From Rhodospirillaceae bacterium (lineage in GTDB: Bacteria > Pseudomonadota > Alphaproteobacteria > MPNO01 > UBA2964): a DNA stretch of 6,625 bases. The stretch is from contig PATI01000023.1 of assembly GCA_002712335.1 (NCBI GenBank), positions 6,321 to 12,945 on the forward strand, read 5' to 3'. How positions within the stretch are numbered: position 1 is the first letter of the stretch; the number at the start of each line of letters is the position of its first letter. The translations under genes and the position numbers were made by a program. The notes beneath the pieces are model-generated. The model was not told the origin of the DNA. It did no database searches and saw only the letters and a program-made list of their open reading frames with translations. Shown here piece after piece: positions 1-6,625 of the stretch.

Positions 1-2313
1 TTTTGGTGGGGATATCGGCAACTGATCAACCACCAAATCAATATCCTTGAAGGCATCGTTAATGGCATTAGCAATGGCAGCTGGAGGACCAATAGCTCCA
101 CCCTCACCCAGTCCTTTCTGCCCAAAGGAAGAAAATGGCGATGGAGTTTCCATGTGACTGATCCGCACATTAGGTATCTCACACGCGCTCGGCAGCAGGT
201 ACTCCGCTAATGTATTGGCCAAAGGTTGTCCAGAGTCATCATAGGGCATTTCCTCGAACAGCGCAGTCCCTATGCCTTGAGCCGTACCACCATACACTTG
301 TCCATCAACTACCATTGGGTTGATCATTGTTCCCCCATCTTCAACGATCACATAATCAAGAATTTCAACTGCACCCGTTTCAGGGTCTATCGCAATTGTA
401 CATGCGTGAACACCGTAGGAAAAAGTACCACTATCCGGTTCCGGTCTATAACCTTCGGTAACTTCCAAAGGTTCTGCAGCTAACTGCGAGGTTAAATCTT
501 GGGGTGCCCGATACCAAGCCCACGCAACATCAGCAATTGAAACCTCTCCCCCATCAGAACTTACTCTCCCGCCCGAAAGAGAGACGTCTTTAATATCCGC
601 CTGTAGAAGATGCGCTCCAATCTTCAAAATACGATCAGCCAAAACTTTACAAGCCTCTGCTACCGCACCCCCGGCCATCACGGCACAGCGAGAGCCCCAA
701 GTGCCAGTGGAATAGGGTGTAAGGGATGTATCTCCATGAATTATTTTTATGGAGTCTGTATGAATGGTCAAAACCTCAGAGGCAACCTGAGCCAGGGTTG
801 TTTCAAGACTTTGGCCGTGAGATTGGACGCCTACCCTTACCTCTAGTCCGCCATCGGGTGTGACCCTTATCATTGCTTGTTCAAAACCAGGTACCATTGG
901 GATACCCCAACCATGGTAAACCGAGGTACCATGTGCCGCCTGCTCGCAAAATATTGAAAATCCAATACCTATACGCCTGCCGTCTTCTTCTTTTTGCTCC
1001 TGTCTTATGCGCACACCCTCAATATCAATCGCACTTGCCGCCCGCTTCACACAATCCGGATAATAACCAGAATCAAATAGTTTATTAGTTACATTGGTAA
1101 AGGGCATTTCGTCTGGACCCGGTAAATTTTTTATACGCATTTCATGCGGCTCGATGCCAAGTTGTCTAGCCAACGGGTCAATAAGAGTCTCTAAAGCAAA
1201 GCAGACGCCTGTTCTGGCGACTCCACGATAAGGTAGAATAGGAGGCTTGTTGGTTGCTGAGGACCAAGTCCTGCATTTAAATCCTTTAAAATCGTATGGT
1301 CCAGGCAAAATACTGGCTATCTGTGCTGCTTCCAGGCAAGCAGAAAACGGATAAGCGGAATATGCACCGGCATCCACCGTGGCCTCACATTCAACGCCTA
1401 ATATCTTGCCATCCGCTGCTGCATAAGCTGTTATTTCATAATGGTGCTCACGGCAGTTGGCATTAGCGCTTAACTGTTCCCGACGATCTTCAATCCAACA
1501 AACTGGCCTATTTAACTTGATAGCAATCCATGACAACGCAACTTCTTCTGGCAGTAAAATACCTTTATATCCAAATCCACCCCCGACATCTGGGGCAATT
1601 ACTCTTACTTGACCCTCATCAAGCCCAAGACATTCAGCAAGTCCAGACCTAACGATATGAGGCATTTGAGTCGAGCTCGTTAACGTCAACAATTCAAGTC
1701 TTCGGTCCCATTCTGCAACCACGCCGCGACCCTCAATTGGTGCCATCGATTGGCGCGCTGTACTGAAACTCCTTGTAACAGAGGCTTTTGCATTTTTCTT
1801 GAGCTCATCCAAATTTTCCTCTGACTCGAAAAAGGTCTCGAGAAAAATATTGTCATGCCAGTGCTCATGAATTTTAGCGGCACCCTTGGACCTTGATTCC
1901 AACATATTGGACACAACTGGCAGCGGATCTATCTCTACCCTTACTTCGCTTACCAGATCCTCTGCCTCGCCGCGTGTTTCCGCAACGCAAGCTGCAAGTA
2001 ACTCGCCTACGTATCGAACTTTCTTTCCTGCCAATATGGGCTGCAGTGAAGACTTGAATCCCTTTAATCCGGAGTCGGCCTTGATGGGGGAAACCCCTAC
2101 CAGATCGGTATCAACGAAAACACTCTCTTCCTTTCCTTCGGGCTTAGATAGCCGGATATTTGTTCCATGGGCGATAGGACTTCTAACAAAAGCTACTTCC
2201 AGCATACCAAATCGCTTAATATCAGCGACAAATTCTCCTTGCCCTTTTAAATACCGTTCATCTTCCTTTCGAATTACAGACTTGCCGATACCGCCATTTA
2301 AAACTGGTTTCAT
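1..2313 (-). CDS. Xanthine dehydrogenase-family molybdopterin-binding (large) subunit, 3'-partial
   Basis: Continuous reading frame of 771 codons from ATG at 2313 to the left edge. Family members usually end a few residues beyond this point, so little is missing. The N-terminal part (about residues 10-130) resembles the aldehyde oxidase/xanthine dehydrogenase a/b hammerhead domain. The rest is the molybdopterin-cytosine-dinucleotide-binding region: PDVGGGFG at 241-248, EDRRE at 275-279, active-site loop PYRGVAR at 361-367, QSHGQ at 497-501, GDTSLTPY at 527-534, INPMVVDGQ at 664-672, and GLGEGG at 735-740 carrying the expected catalytic Glu (E737). These enzymes hydroxylate heterocycles, aldehydes or related substrates in the cytoplasm, with separate FAD and 2Fe-2S subunits. 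Neither partner is visible; they may lie past the left edge. The loop lacks the AYRCSFR signature of form I CO dehydrogenase, so CO oxidation is unlikely and the substrate is unknown. The start was chosen for its Shine-Dalgarno and family N-terminus; an in-frame ATG 18 codons upstream (2367) has no ribosome site. Confidence 0.93.
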   Translation of the reverse strand, partial: MKPVLNGGIGKSVIRKEDERYLKGQGEFVADIKRFGMLEVAFVRSPIAHGTNIRLSKPEGKEESVFVDTDLVGVSPIKADSGLKGFKSSLQPILAGKKVRYVGELLAACVAETRGEAEDLVSEVRVEIDPLPVVSNMLESRSKGAAKIHEHWHDNIFLETFFESEENLDELKKNAKASVTRSFSTARQSMAPIEGRGVVAEWDRRLELLTLTSSTQMPHIVRSGLAECLGLDEGQVRVIAPDVGGGFGYKGILLPEEVALSWIAIKLNRPVCWIEDRREQLSANANCREHHYEITAYAAADGKILGVECEATVDAGAYSAYPFSACLEAAQIASILPGPYDFKGFKCRTWSSATNKPPILPYRGVARTGVCFALETLIDPLARQLGIEPHEMRIKNLPGPDEMPFTNVTNKLFDSGYYPDCVKRAASAIDIEGVRIRQEQKEEDGRRIGIGFSIFCEQAAHGTSVYHGWGIPMVPGFEQAMIRVTPDGGLEVRVGVQSHGQSLETTLAQVASEVLTIHTDSIKIIHGDTSLTPYSTGTWGSRCAVMAGGAVAEACKVLADRILKIGAHLLQADIKDVSLSGGRVSSDGGEVSIADVAWAWYRAPQDLTSQLAAEPLEVTEGYRPEPDSGTFSYGVHACTIAIDPETGAVEILDYVIVEDGGTMINPMVVDGQVYGGTAQGIGTALFEEMPYDDSGQPLANTLAEYLLPSACEIPNVRISHMETPSPFSSFGQKGLGEGGAIGPPAAIANAINDAFKDIDLVVDQLPISPPK

Positions 2314-2318
2314 AGGAG

Positions 2319-2323
2319 TCCTT
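2319..2323 (-). promoter_or_regulatory. Ribosome binding site of the molybdenum-hydroxylase gene
   Basis: AAGGA read on the minus strand, 5 nt before the ATG at 2313. It decides between this start and an in-frame ATG at 2367, which would add MNSRALVINSDKKILRTP and has no purine-rich site in front of it. Confidence 0.7.
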
Positions 2324-2341
2324 AATATTTTTTTATCACTG

Positions 2342-2370
2342 TTGATCACCAGAGCTCTGGAGTTCATTAT
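2342..2370 (+). promoter_or_regulatory. Candidate promoter for the amidohydrolase-senB unit
   Basis: TTGATC (2342-2347) and CATTAT (2365-2370) are separated by 17 bp; each matches 4 of 6 consensus bases. The predicted start near 2377 leaves a leader of about 49 nt before the ATG at 2426. The -10 element overlaps that of the opposing promoter, so the two would compete for polymerase. It is weaker than the minus-strand candidate. Confidence 0.3.
2349..2360. promoter_or_regulatory. Perfect 12-bp palindrome, candidate operator
   Basis: CCAGAGCTCTGG equals its own reverse complement. It lies in the only real intergenic gap of the window, within the spacer of the candidate plus-strand promoter and over the predicted transcript start of the minus-strand one. 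A dimeric regulator bound here could control both directions. A second weaker inverted pair, AGTTC (2361-2365) and GAACT (2381-2385), brackets the -10 elements. No regulator gene is visible, so the protein family cannot be named. Confidence 0.4.
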
Positions 2371-2393
2371 CCGCATACAAGAACTTTTGTCAT
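2366..2393 (-). promoter_or_regulatory. Candidate sigma70-type promoter for the molybdenum-hydroxylase gene
   Basis: On the minus strand, ATGACA (2393-2388, 5 of 6 to the -35 consensus) is followed after 16 bp by GATAAT (2371-2366, 5 of 6 to the -10 consensus). The expected transcript start, near 2359, falls inside the palindrome at 2349-2360 and gives a leader of about 45 nt. The match is by eye against the E. coli consensus. It would be wrong if translation really began at the upstream ATG (2367), which lies in the -10 element. Confidence 0.45.
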
Positions 2394-2415
2394 CATCGAG
2401 AGTAAAACACTTTCT

Positions 2416-2420
2416 AGGGG
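2416..2420 (+). promoter_or_regulatory. Ribosome binding site of the amidohydrolase gene
   Basis: AGGGG, 5 nt before the ATG at 2426. It supports this start over upstream in-frame codons, since the frame stays open back to 1886 only because it runs antisense to the molybdenum-hydroxylase gene. Confidence 0.55.
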
Positions 2421-2425
2421 CTAAA

Positions 2426-3676
2426 ATGGAAAAAAAATTTGATACCATAATTTCTGGCGGCCGGGTGATCGACCCCGCAAATAAAGTTGATGGAAAACTT
2501 GATGTAGGGATTAAGGATAATAAGATAGCAGCCATCCAAAATTCACTAGAAGATAAAAATTCTGAGATAATAGACGCAAAGGGAAAGTTGGTCATTCCAG
2601 GGATGATTGACACCCATGCCCATGTTTTTGAACATGTTAGTGGCCGATTTGGCTTAAACCCAGATCTCGTAGGTGTGCGGTCGGGGGTCACGACAGTAAT
2701 TGATCAAGGCGGGCCGAGCTGTATGACCTTCCCAGGTTTTAGAAACTTTATCTCTAATCCGGCTAAAACAAACGTATTAGCTTTTATCTCTATTTATACG
2801 GTAGGAGGCCTAGAAGGCCATTATTATCCATACCTTTATGGACCCGGCGGTATAGATGTAAAGGCATGTGCCAAGGCGGCCAGCGCAAATACGGATATTG
2901 TTAAAGGTATCAAAGCACATGCCGAACCGGGGGGTATATCTCGTTGGGGACTTGAAACACTTGAATTAGCAAAGGAGGCTTCTCGAGAAGCGGGTATCCC
3001 CGTATACATTCATCTCGGGGAACTTTGGCCTACGGAAGGTGGAATTGATGTTGATATGGACGCTCGTTTACCAGAGATTGTAGCTCTCATCGAGGAAGGT
3101 GACATTCTCGCCCATCCGTTTACAAGACACCCAGGTGGGTTTGTCAATAAGGAAGGAAAACTTCACCCTATCGTTAATGAAGCTATCGATAAAGGTGTCC
3201 TTATCGACATAGGACACGGATCGCATTTCAGCTTTGACATGGCACGCGCTGTCCTTGATGCAAACGTTTTGCCGACTACGGTCGGGGCCGACATGCATGG
3301 ATATAATACTCATGTACCCGCAGAGGCTGGCACACCCGACGAACACCCTGACGACGAGATGCACCTTTTTGCGGGGCAGGCACAGTTTAGCATGTGTCAT
3401 GCTATGACGGAGCTTGTGGCTTTAGGGGTTGCAATGGAGGATACCATACCAATGGTTTCATCCAAATGCGCTGAGATGATAGGTATGGAAGATGAACTTG
3501 GAACTCTTGGTATTGGCCGCACAGCAGATATTTCCGTACTTCATGACGAAACTGGAGAATGGACTCTAAAAGACAATAGTAATGTAGAGGTAAAGACAAC
3601 TAGAAGACTACGTCCCGCATTTTGTCTTCGCCAAGGGGAATACTTTGAAGCTGATGCCTCGATATTACCTGTCTGA
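2426..3676 (+). CDS. Metal-dependent amidohydrolase/deacetylase family protein (COG3964-like)
   Basis: 416 residues of the amidohydrolase superfamily, resembling the group that includes Atu3266 and EF0837, enzymes reported to cleave acetyl esters or N-acyl groups. After a small beta domain (1-55) comes the metal-binding barrel, with a full set of candidate ligands: H64 and H66 in DTHAH, K163 in GIKAHAE (likely carboxylated), H196 in YIHLGE, H230 in LAHPF and D289 in GADMH. The C-terminus returns to the beta domain (LGTLGIGRTADISVL, 358-372). Residues about 297-325, between the Asp and the next helix, form an acidic, His-containing segment that seems longer than usual. There is no signal peptide, so it is cytoplasmic. 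It lies 9 nt before senB on the same strand, probably one transcript, and diverges from the molybdenum hydroxylase. The substrate is unknown: it could be a deacetylase acting on an N-acetyl selenosugar, a cyclic amide hydrolase, or a catabolic enzyme. Family placement is firm; the role is inference. Confidence 0.88.
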   Translation: MEKKFDTIISGGRVIDPANKVDGKLDVGIKDNKIAAIQNSLEDKNSEIIDAKGKLVIPGMIDTHAHVFEHVSGRFGLNPDLVGVRSGVTTVIDQGGPSCMTFPGFRNFISNPAKTNVLAFISIYTVGGLEGHYYPYLYGPGGIDVKACAKAASANTDIVKGIKAHAEPGGISRWGLETLELAKEASREAGIPVYIHLGELWPTEGGIDVDMDARLPEIVALIEEGDILAHPFTRHPGGFVNKEGKLHPIVNEAIDKGVLIDIGHGSHFSFDMARAVLDANVLPTTVGADMHGYNTHVPAEAGTPDEHPDDEMHLFAGQAQFSMCHAMTELVALGVAMEDTIPMVSSKCAEMIGMEDELGTLGIGRTADISVLHDETGEWTLKDNSNVEVKTTRRLRPAFCLRQGEYFEADASILPV

Positions 3677-3685
3677 GAGCTAAGT

Positions 3686-4648
3686 TTGAAAATTAGTCTC
3701 GTAACACCGGCTGGAAAAAAATCTCGCTCTGGTAATAGAACTACTGCGGTGCGTTTGGGTCGCATTCTTAAATCTCTTGGTCATAATGTCAAAATTTCGG
3801 AACAAGACGATGGGGTAGGCGCCGACATCATGATAGCTGTTCATGCTTGGAGGTCATATAAATCAATAAAAGCATTTTCAGTCCAATATCCTAAACACCC
3901 GCTTATAGTGTTATTGTCCGGGACCGATATCTATAGTTTTCAGCATAGCCATCCCAAAGAAACTTTAGACTCCATGCACAACGCGACCGCCTTGGTTTGC
4001 CTTCATGATTTAGTGGGACACGCCATCCCAAAAAAGTATACCAAGAAACTAACAACTATTTATCAATCAGCCAAACCACTACCCTTTCCAAAAAGGCCCT
4101 CTAAAAAAACATTTGATATCTGTGTAATTGGACATTTGAGAGATGAAAAGGATCCCCTGCGTGCTGCATATGCAACAAAGTTTATTCAACCGAATTCGAA
4201 AATTCGAATCATTCACCTCGGAAAAGCACATGACAAAAAATGGCTTCACGCAGTGCAAAAAGAACAACGCCACAATCCCCGGTTTTTCTCACTTGGGGAT
4301 GTACCCTCTTGGCGTGTACGACGCCAGTTGAGCACCAGTAAAGCGATGGTCATAAGCTCAATAATGGAAGGGGGGGCCAATGTCGTTTCGGAGGCAATTA
4401 TGGCTGGCATACCAATAATAGCATCAAATATAGACGGGAATATTGGTCTACTGGGTGCAGACTATAGTGGTTACTTTTGTACGGGTAATACAGAGGCACT
4501 GGCATGCTTATTAAACAAAGTGGAGCAGGATCCGAGGTTTCTAAAACGATTAACTGCCCAAATAATCAAAAGACAAGGTTTTTTCAAACAATCGCGAGAA
4601 AATCAGGCGTGGCAGGCTTTACTAAAAAAGATCACAAATTCACGGTAA
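3686..4648 (+). CDS. senB: Selenoneine biosynthesis selenosugar synthase SenB
   Basis: 320-residue GT-B-type glycosyltransferase that I recognise as the TIGR04348/SenB family. Known SenB enzymes join selenophosphate to a UDP-sugar (UDP-GlcNAc or UDP-glucose) and release phosphate, giving a 1-seleno-sugar, the selenium donor for selenoneine. Visible family features: the KISLVTPAG strand followed by SGNRTTA (residues 2-21), HAWRS (53-57), LSGTDIY (77-83), IGHLRDEKDPLRA (148-160), and a C-terminal donor-site stretch with EGGANVVSE (228-236, the E-x7-E pattern), followed by GIPIIAS and GLLGADYSGYF (to 263). The length is typical and there is no signal peptide. The start is TTG: it matches the family N-terminus exactly, with GAGAG 6 nt upstream. 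The gap from the amidohydrolase stop is 9 nt, suggesting one operon with coupled translation. Its 3' end overlaps the opposing selD fusion by 17 bp. SenA, the partner that makes the carbon-selenium bond, is not in view. Confidence 0.92.
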   Translation: MKISLVTPAGKKSRSGNRTTAVRLGRILKSLGHNVKISEQDDGVGADIMIAVHAWRSYKSIKAFSVQYPKHPLIVLLSGTDIYSFQHSHPKETLDSMHNATALVCLHDLVGHAIPKKYTKKLTTIYQSAKPLPFPKRPSKKTFDICVIGHLRDEKDPLRAAYATKFIQPNSKIRIIHLGKAHDKKWLHAVQKEQRHNPRFFSLGDVPSWRVRRQLSTSKAMVISSIMEGGANVVSEAIMAGIPIIASNIDGNIGLLGADYSGYFCTGNTEALACLLNKVEQDPRFLKRLTAQIIKRQGFFKQSRENQAWQALLKKITNSR

Positions 4649-6625
4649 TAGGCTCTAGCTTTTCAGATTGATCGAGCACTTCACCAATGATCACAGTACT
4701 CGCATAGCCTAATTTTCTGAGACTATCGACACATGCAGCCGCCTTATCTCTCGGGACACTAGCAAGGAGCCCGCCAGCTGTCTGAGGATCAAACAGCAAC
4801 GGATATCGCGGATCTTTACCTGCTTCTTCTATATTTGATATCGCCCTGCGCAATCTAACATTTTGTGGCTGAAGCGATGAGAGTATACCGTCTTTAACAG
4901 TATCAATTGCGCCATCCATCAGCGGTACTGCATCTAAATCTATAACCACGTCTACCTCAGAAGCTCTCACCATCTCAACAAGGTGTCCTAGCAAGCCAAA
5001 ACCAGTAATATCTGTAGCAGCACGAGATTCATGATCAATAAGACATTGTGCTCCCAGGTAATTCGACATCACCATATGTTTCAGGGCAGCACCGATCCAA
5101 CGGCCCTTCGCCTTATGGCGCATGTCTGCAGCAAAAAGTGTACCTGTTCCGATTGGCTTGGTGACAAGTAATTTATCACCCGGCTGCATTCCCCCTTTGC
5201 GCATGATTTTATCTTTATCAATCAGTCCATTTATAGCAAAACCAAGGCTAAGCTCTGGCCCCTCACTCGTATGACCACCAACCAACGAACAATTTGTATC
5301 ATTTAGAATTTCCATCGCACCAGTCATCATTTGGACCAGAGTATCCTCAATTTTCTCTTCTACACCAAAAGGAACAGTTGCTACCGCTAGCGCAGTCTGA
5401 GGATCTCCTCCCATAGCAAAAATATCTCCAAGACTGTGATTGGCAGCAATTTTACCAAATACGTATGGGTCATCGATCATCGACCGAAAATAATCAACGG
5501 TGTGAACCATAACTTTACCCGGGGGCACCTCAATTACTGCCGCATCATCGGGCTCGTGCAAACCAATCAGGACGTCGTCTCTTGGAGCCGGTTTCAGATT
5601 GCCCAGCGCGCGCGTTAATACATTCGCACCAACTTTAGCCCCACAACCTCCACAACGCATTGCTATAGAAGATATTTCCTTAACCAATTCCTTACTGGCT
5701 AAACCATCGGGCAAACCCGTCTGGGTTTGTTCCTTCATTTCTGGCAAATCGTTAAATTTTTTCATAAATCGGCGATCTATCCAGTCTTTCCACCTCCAGA
5801 CATTAAAGCCTTTGATCTTAAATTTTCCTCGTGAGGCTACCGCATATTTATCACCAGTAGAAATCAGACTAAGGAAATGCTTTTGTGGATGAAATTGTAC
5901 TAGACTTTTTGAAAGTAAGGCCCTCCTCAGATTACGTTCTAGGTATTGTCCCTGTCTGACGGCAAATACCCCTGATTTTGGACGTGGATAGTTAACCATC
6001 GCTGCAATATCACCAGCGGCAAAAATATCTGGATGTGAAATTGACTGGAGGGTATCACCTACCCTGATAAAACCATTTTGATTTACATCCAAACCAGCAT
6101 CAGCTGGCCAATGGGGGGCACCTGCAGCAGTGACCCAGAGTATTTCATCCGTTTCAAACTCTTTTCCATTTTGCGTCTTCAAAACACCTGCTGATACCTC
6201 GATGACAGGATCATTTTTATGCACTAGAACACCACGCTCCTGTAAAACGGTATCAAAATAGGAACGCACCGCGGAATTATGGGTGGGCATTATTTCAGGG
6301 GAATTGCTGAATAAATGATAGGTAATTTTTCCTAAGGGTTTGTTTGCATTTTTTAACAAACATTCCATACGAAATTGAGTTGCTAGAAGAATTTCCACAC
6401 CGCCAGCACCCGCGCCTACGACTGCGATCGAAATAGGACGCTGCTGGTTTAAAACTCGATCCCGCAATGCCTCCCAACGATCCAGGAATAAATTGATCGG
6501 TTTTACTGGCACCACTATCCCATCTGCACCAGCGACGTCGTTGGTATTCGGCGTCGAACCTGAATTAATAGAGGCTATGTCATATTGAACCGGAGGCCGA
6601 TTATCACAATTTATTTTTTTATTTT
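4632..6625 (-). CDS. selD: FAD-dependent oxidoreductase fused to selenide, water dikinase (SelD/SenC role), 5'-partial
   Basis: 663 residues are visible; the frame is open to the right edge. The upstream codons continue family sequence (RPPVQYD, then GSTP), so the GTG at 6515 is internal, not the start. The N-terminal half is the pyridine nucleotide-disulfide oxidoreductase domain typically fused to SelD (TIGR03169): Rossmann motif VVGAGAGGVE (6422-6393), LWVTAAGAP, IFAAGDIA (about 6020-5997), VFAVRQG, and the end segment WRWKDWIDRRFM. The first dinucleotide-binding motif should lie beyond the edge. After a linker, SelD starts near 5690: RCGGCGAK with catalytic Cys (codon 5645-5643, not selenocysteine) and Lys (5636-5634), DDAAV, DDPYVFGKIAANHSLGDIFAMG in pieces, GGHTSEGPE, DITGFGLLGH and DPQTAGGLL. 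SelD converts selenide and ATP to selenophosphate, AMP and phosphate. The oxidoreductase half may supply selenide locally, but this is unproven. Lying opposite senB, it probably supplies selenophosphate for selenoneine (the SenC role), and could also serve selenoprotein or tRNA selenation. Stop TGA at 4634-4632. Confidence 0.94.
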   Translation of the reverse strand, partial: NKKINCDNRPPVQYDIASINSGSTPNTNDVAGADGIVVPVKPINLFLDRWEALRDRVLNQQRPISIAVVGAGAGGVEILLATQFRMECLLKNANKPLGKITYHLFSNSPEIMPTHNSAVRSYFDTVLQERGVLVHKNDPVIEVSAGVLKTQNGKEFETDEILWVTAAGAPHWPADAGLDVNQNGFIRVGDTLQSISHPDIFAAGDIAAMVNYPRPKSGVFAVRQGQYLERNLRRALLSKSLVQFHPQKHFLSLISTGDKYAVASRGKFKIKGFNVWRWKDWIDRRFMKKFNDLPEMKEQTQTGLPDGLASKELVKEISSIAMRCGGCGAKVGANVLTRALGNLKPAPRDDVLIGLHEPDDAAVIEVPPGKVMVHTVDYFRSMIDDPYVFGKIAANHSLGDIFAMGGDPQTALAVATVPFGVEEKIEDTLVQMMTGAMEILNDTNCSLVGGHTSEGPELSLGFAINGLIDKDKIMRKGGMQPGDKLLVTKPIGTGTLFAADMRHKAKGRWIGAALKHMVMSNYLGAQCLIDHESRAATDITGFGLLGHLVEMVRASEVDVVIDLDAVPLMDGAIDTVKDGILSSLQPQNVRLRRAISNIEEAGKDPRYPLLFDPQTAGGLLASVPRDKAAACVDSLRKLGYASTVIIGEVLDQSEKLEPITVNL

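Noticed and set aside
226..1088. Three short plus-strand frames (85, 78 and 71 codons).
   Set aside because: All lie antisense within the molybdenum-hydroxylase gene, resemble nothing, and have low-complexity or stop-bounded shadows of its codons.
1..2313. Form I carbon monoxide dehydrogenase large subunit (CoxL).
   Set aside because: The active-site loop reads PYRGVAR and lacks the AYRCSFR signature with its copper-binding Cys.
1886..2425. Open extension of the amidohydrolase frame, adding 180 residues upstream of its ATG.
   Set aside because: It runs antisense to the well-conserved molybdenum-hydroxylase gene, then through the intergenic gap, and has no family similarity. The amidohydrolase N-terminus (EKKFDTIISGGRVIDP) starts exactly at 2426, behind a ribosome site.
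4194..4209. Inverted repeat ATTCGAA-AA-TTCGAAT.
   Set aside because: It lies inside senB, in codons for an Asn-Ser-Lys-Ile-Arg stretch, with no T-run or promoter context. An AT-rich coincidence in coding sequence is enough to explain it.
5634..5651. Possible selenocysteine (in-frame TGA) at the SelD active site, as some SelD proteins have.
   Set aside because: The codon at the catalytic position is TGT (Cys), and no in-frame TGA interrupts the gene before its stop at 4632.
6513..6515. GTG as the start of the selD fusion.
   Set aside because: The 36 codons upstream stay open to the window edge and encode sequence typical of the same oxidoreductase domain, so the gene is cut by the edge.

Overview
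This window looks like a stretch of bacterial chromosome. It is probably from a proteobacterium, perhaps a marine or free-living alphaproteobacterium. That guess rests on the family combination and a moderate base composition judged by eye, so it is weak. The window is densely coding: four genes fill it, two of them running off the edges, with one real intergenic gap of 112 bases. I see no RNA gene, mobile element, CRISPR array or long repeat.

Layout, left to right. (1) Positions 1-2313, minus strand: a molybdenum-hydroxylase large subunit of the xanthine dehydrogenase / CoxL superfamily, 771 codons visible, losing only its last few residues at the left edge. (2) Positions 2314-2425: a short divergent control region with face-to-face promoter-like elements and a perfect 12-bp palindrome. 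(3) Positions 2426-3676, plus strand: a 416-residue metal-dependent amidohydrolase/deacetylase (COG3964-like) with a complete set of candidate metal ligands. (4) Positions 3686-4648, plus strand, only 9 nt downstream: a glycosyltransferase recognised as SenB, the selenosugar synthase of selenoneine biosynthesis (TIGR04348 family). (5) Positions 4632-6625, minus strand, overlapping senB tail-to-tail by 17 bp: an FAD-dependent oxidoreductase fused to selenide, water dikinase (SelD), with its 5' end beyond the right edge.

How they fit together. SelD makes selenophosphate from selenide and ATP. SenB uses selenophosphate and a UDP-sugar to make a 1-seleno-sugar. A third enzyme, SenA, not visible here, would join that selenium to hercynine to give selenoneine. 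The window therefore holds two of the three core steps. The unusual parts are the amidohydrolase apparently co-transcribed with senB, the divergent molybdenum hydroxylase sharing its control region, and the oxidoreductase fused to SelD. Whether the amidohydrolase modifies the selenosugar (for example by deacetylation), or belongs with the molybdenum hydroxylase in catabolism of a heterocycle or amide, is the main open question.
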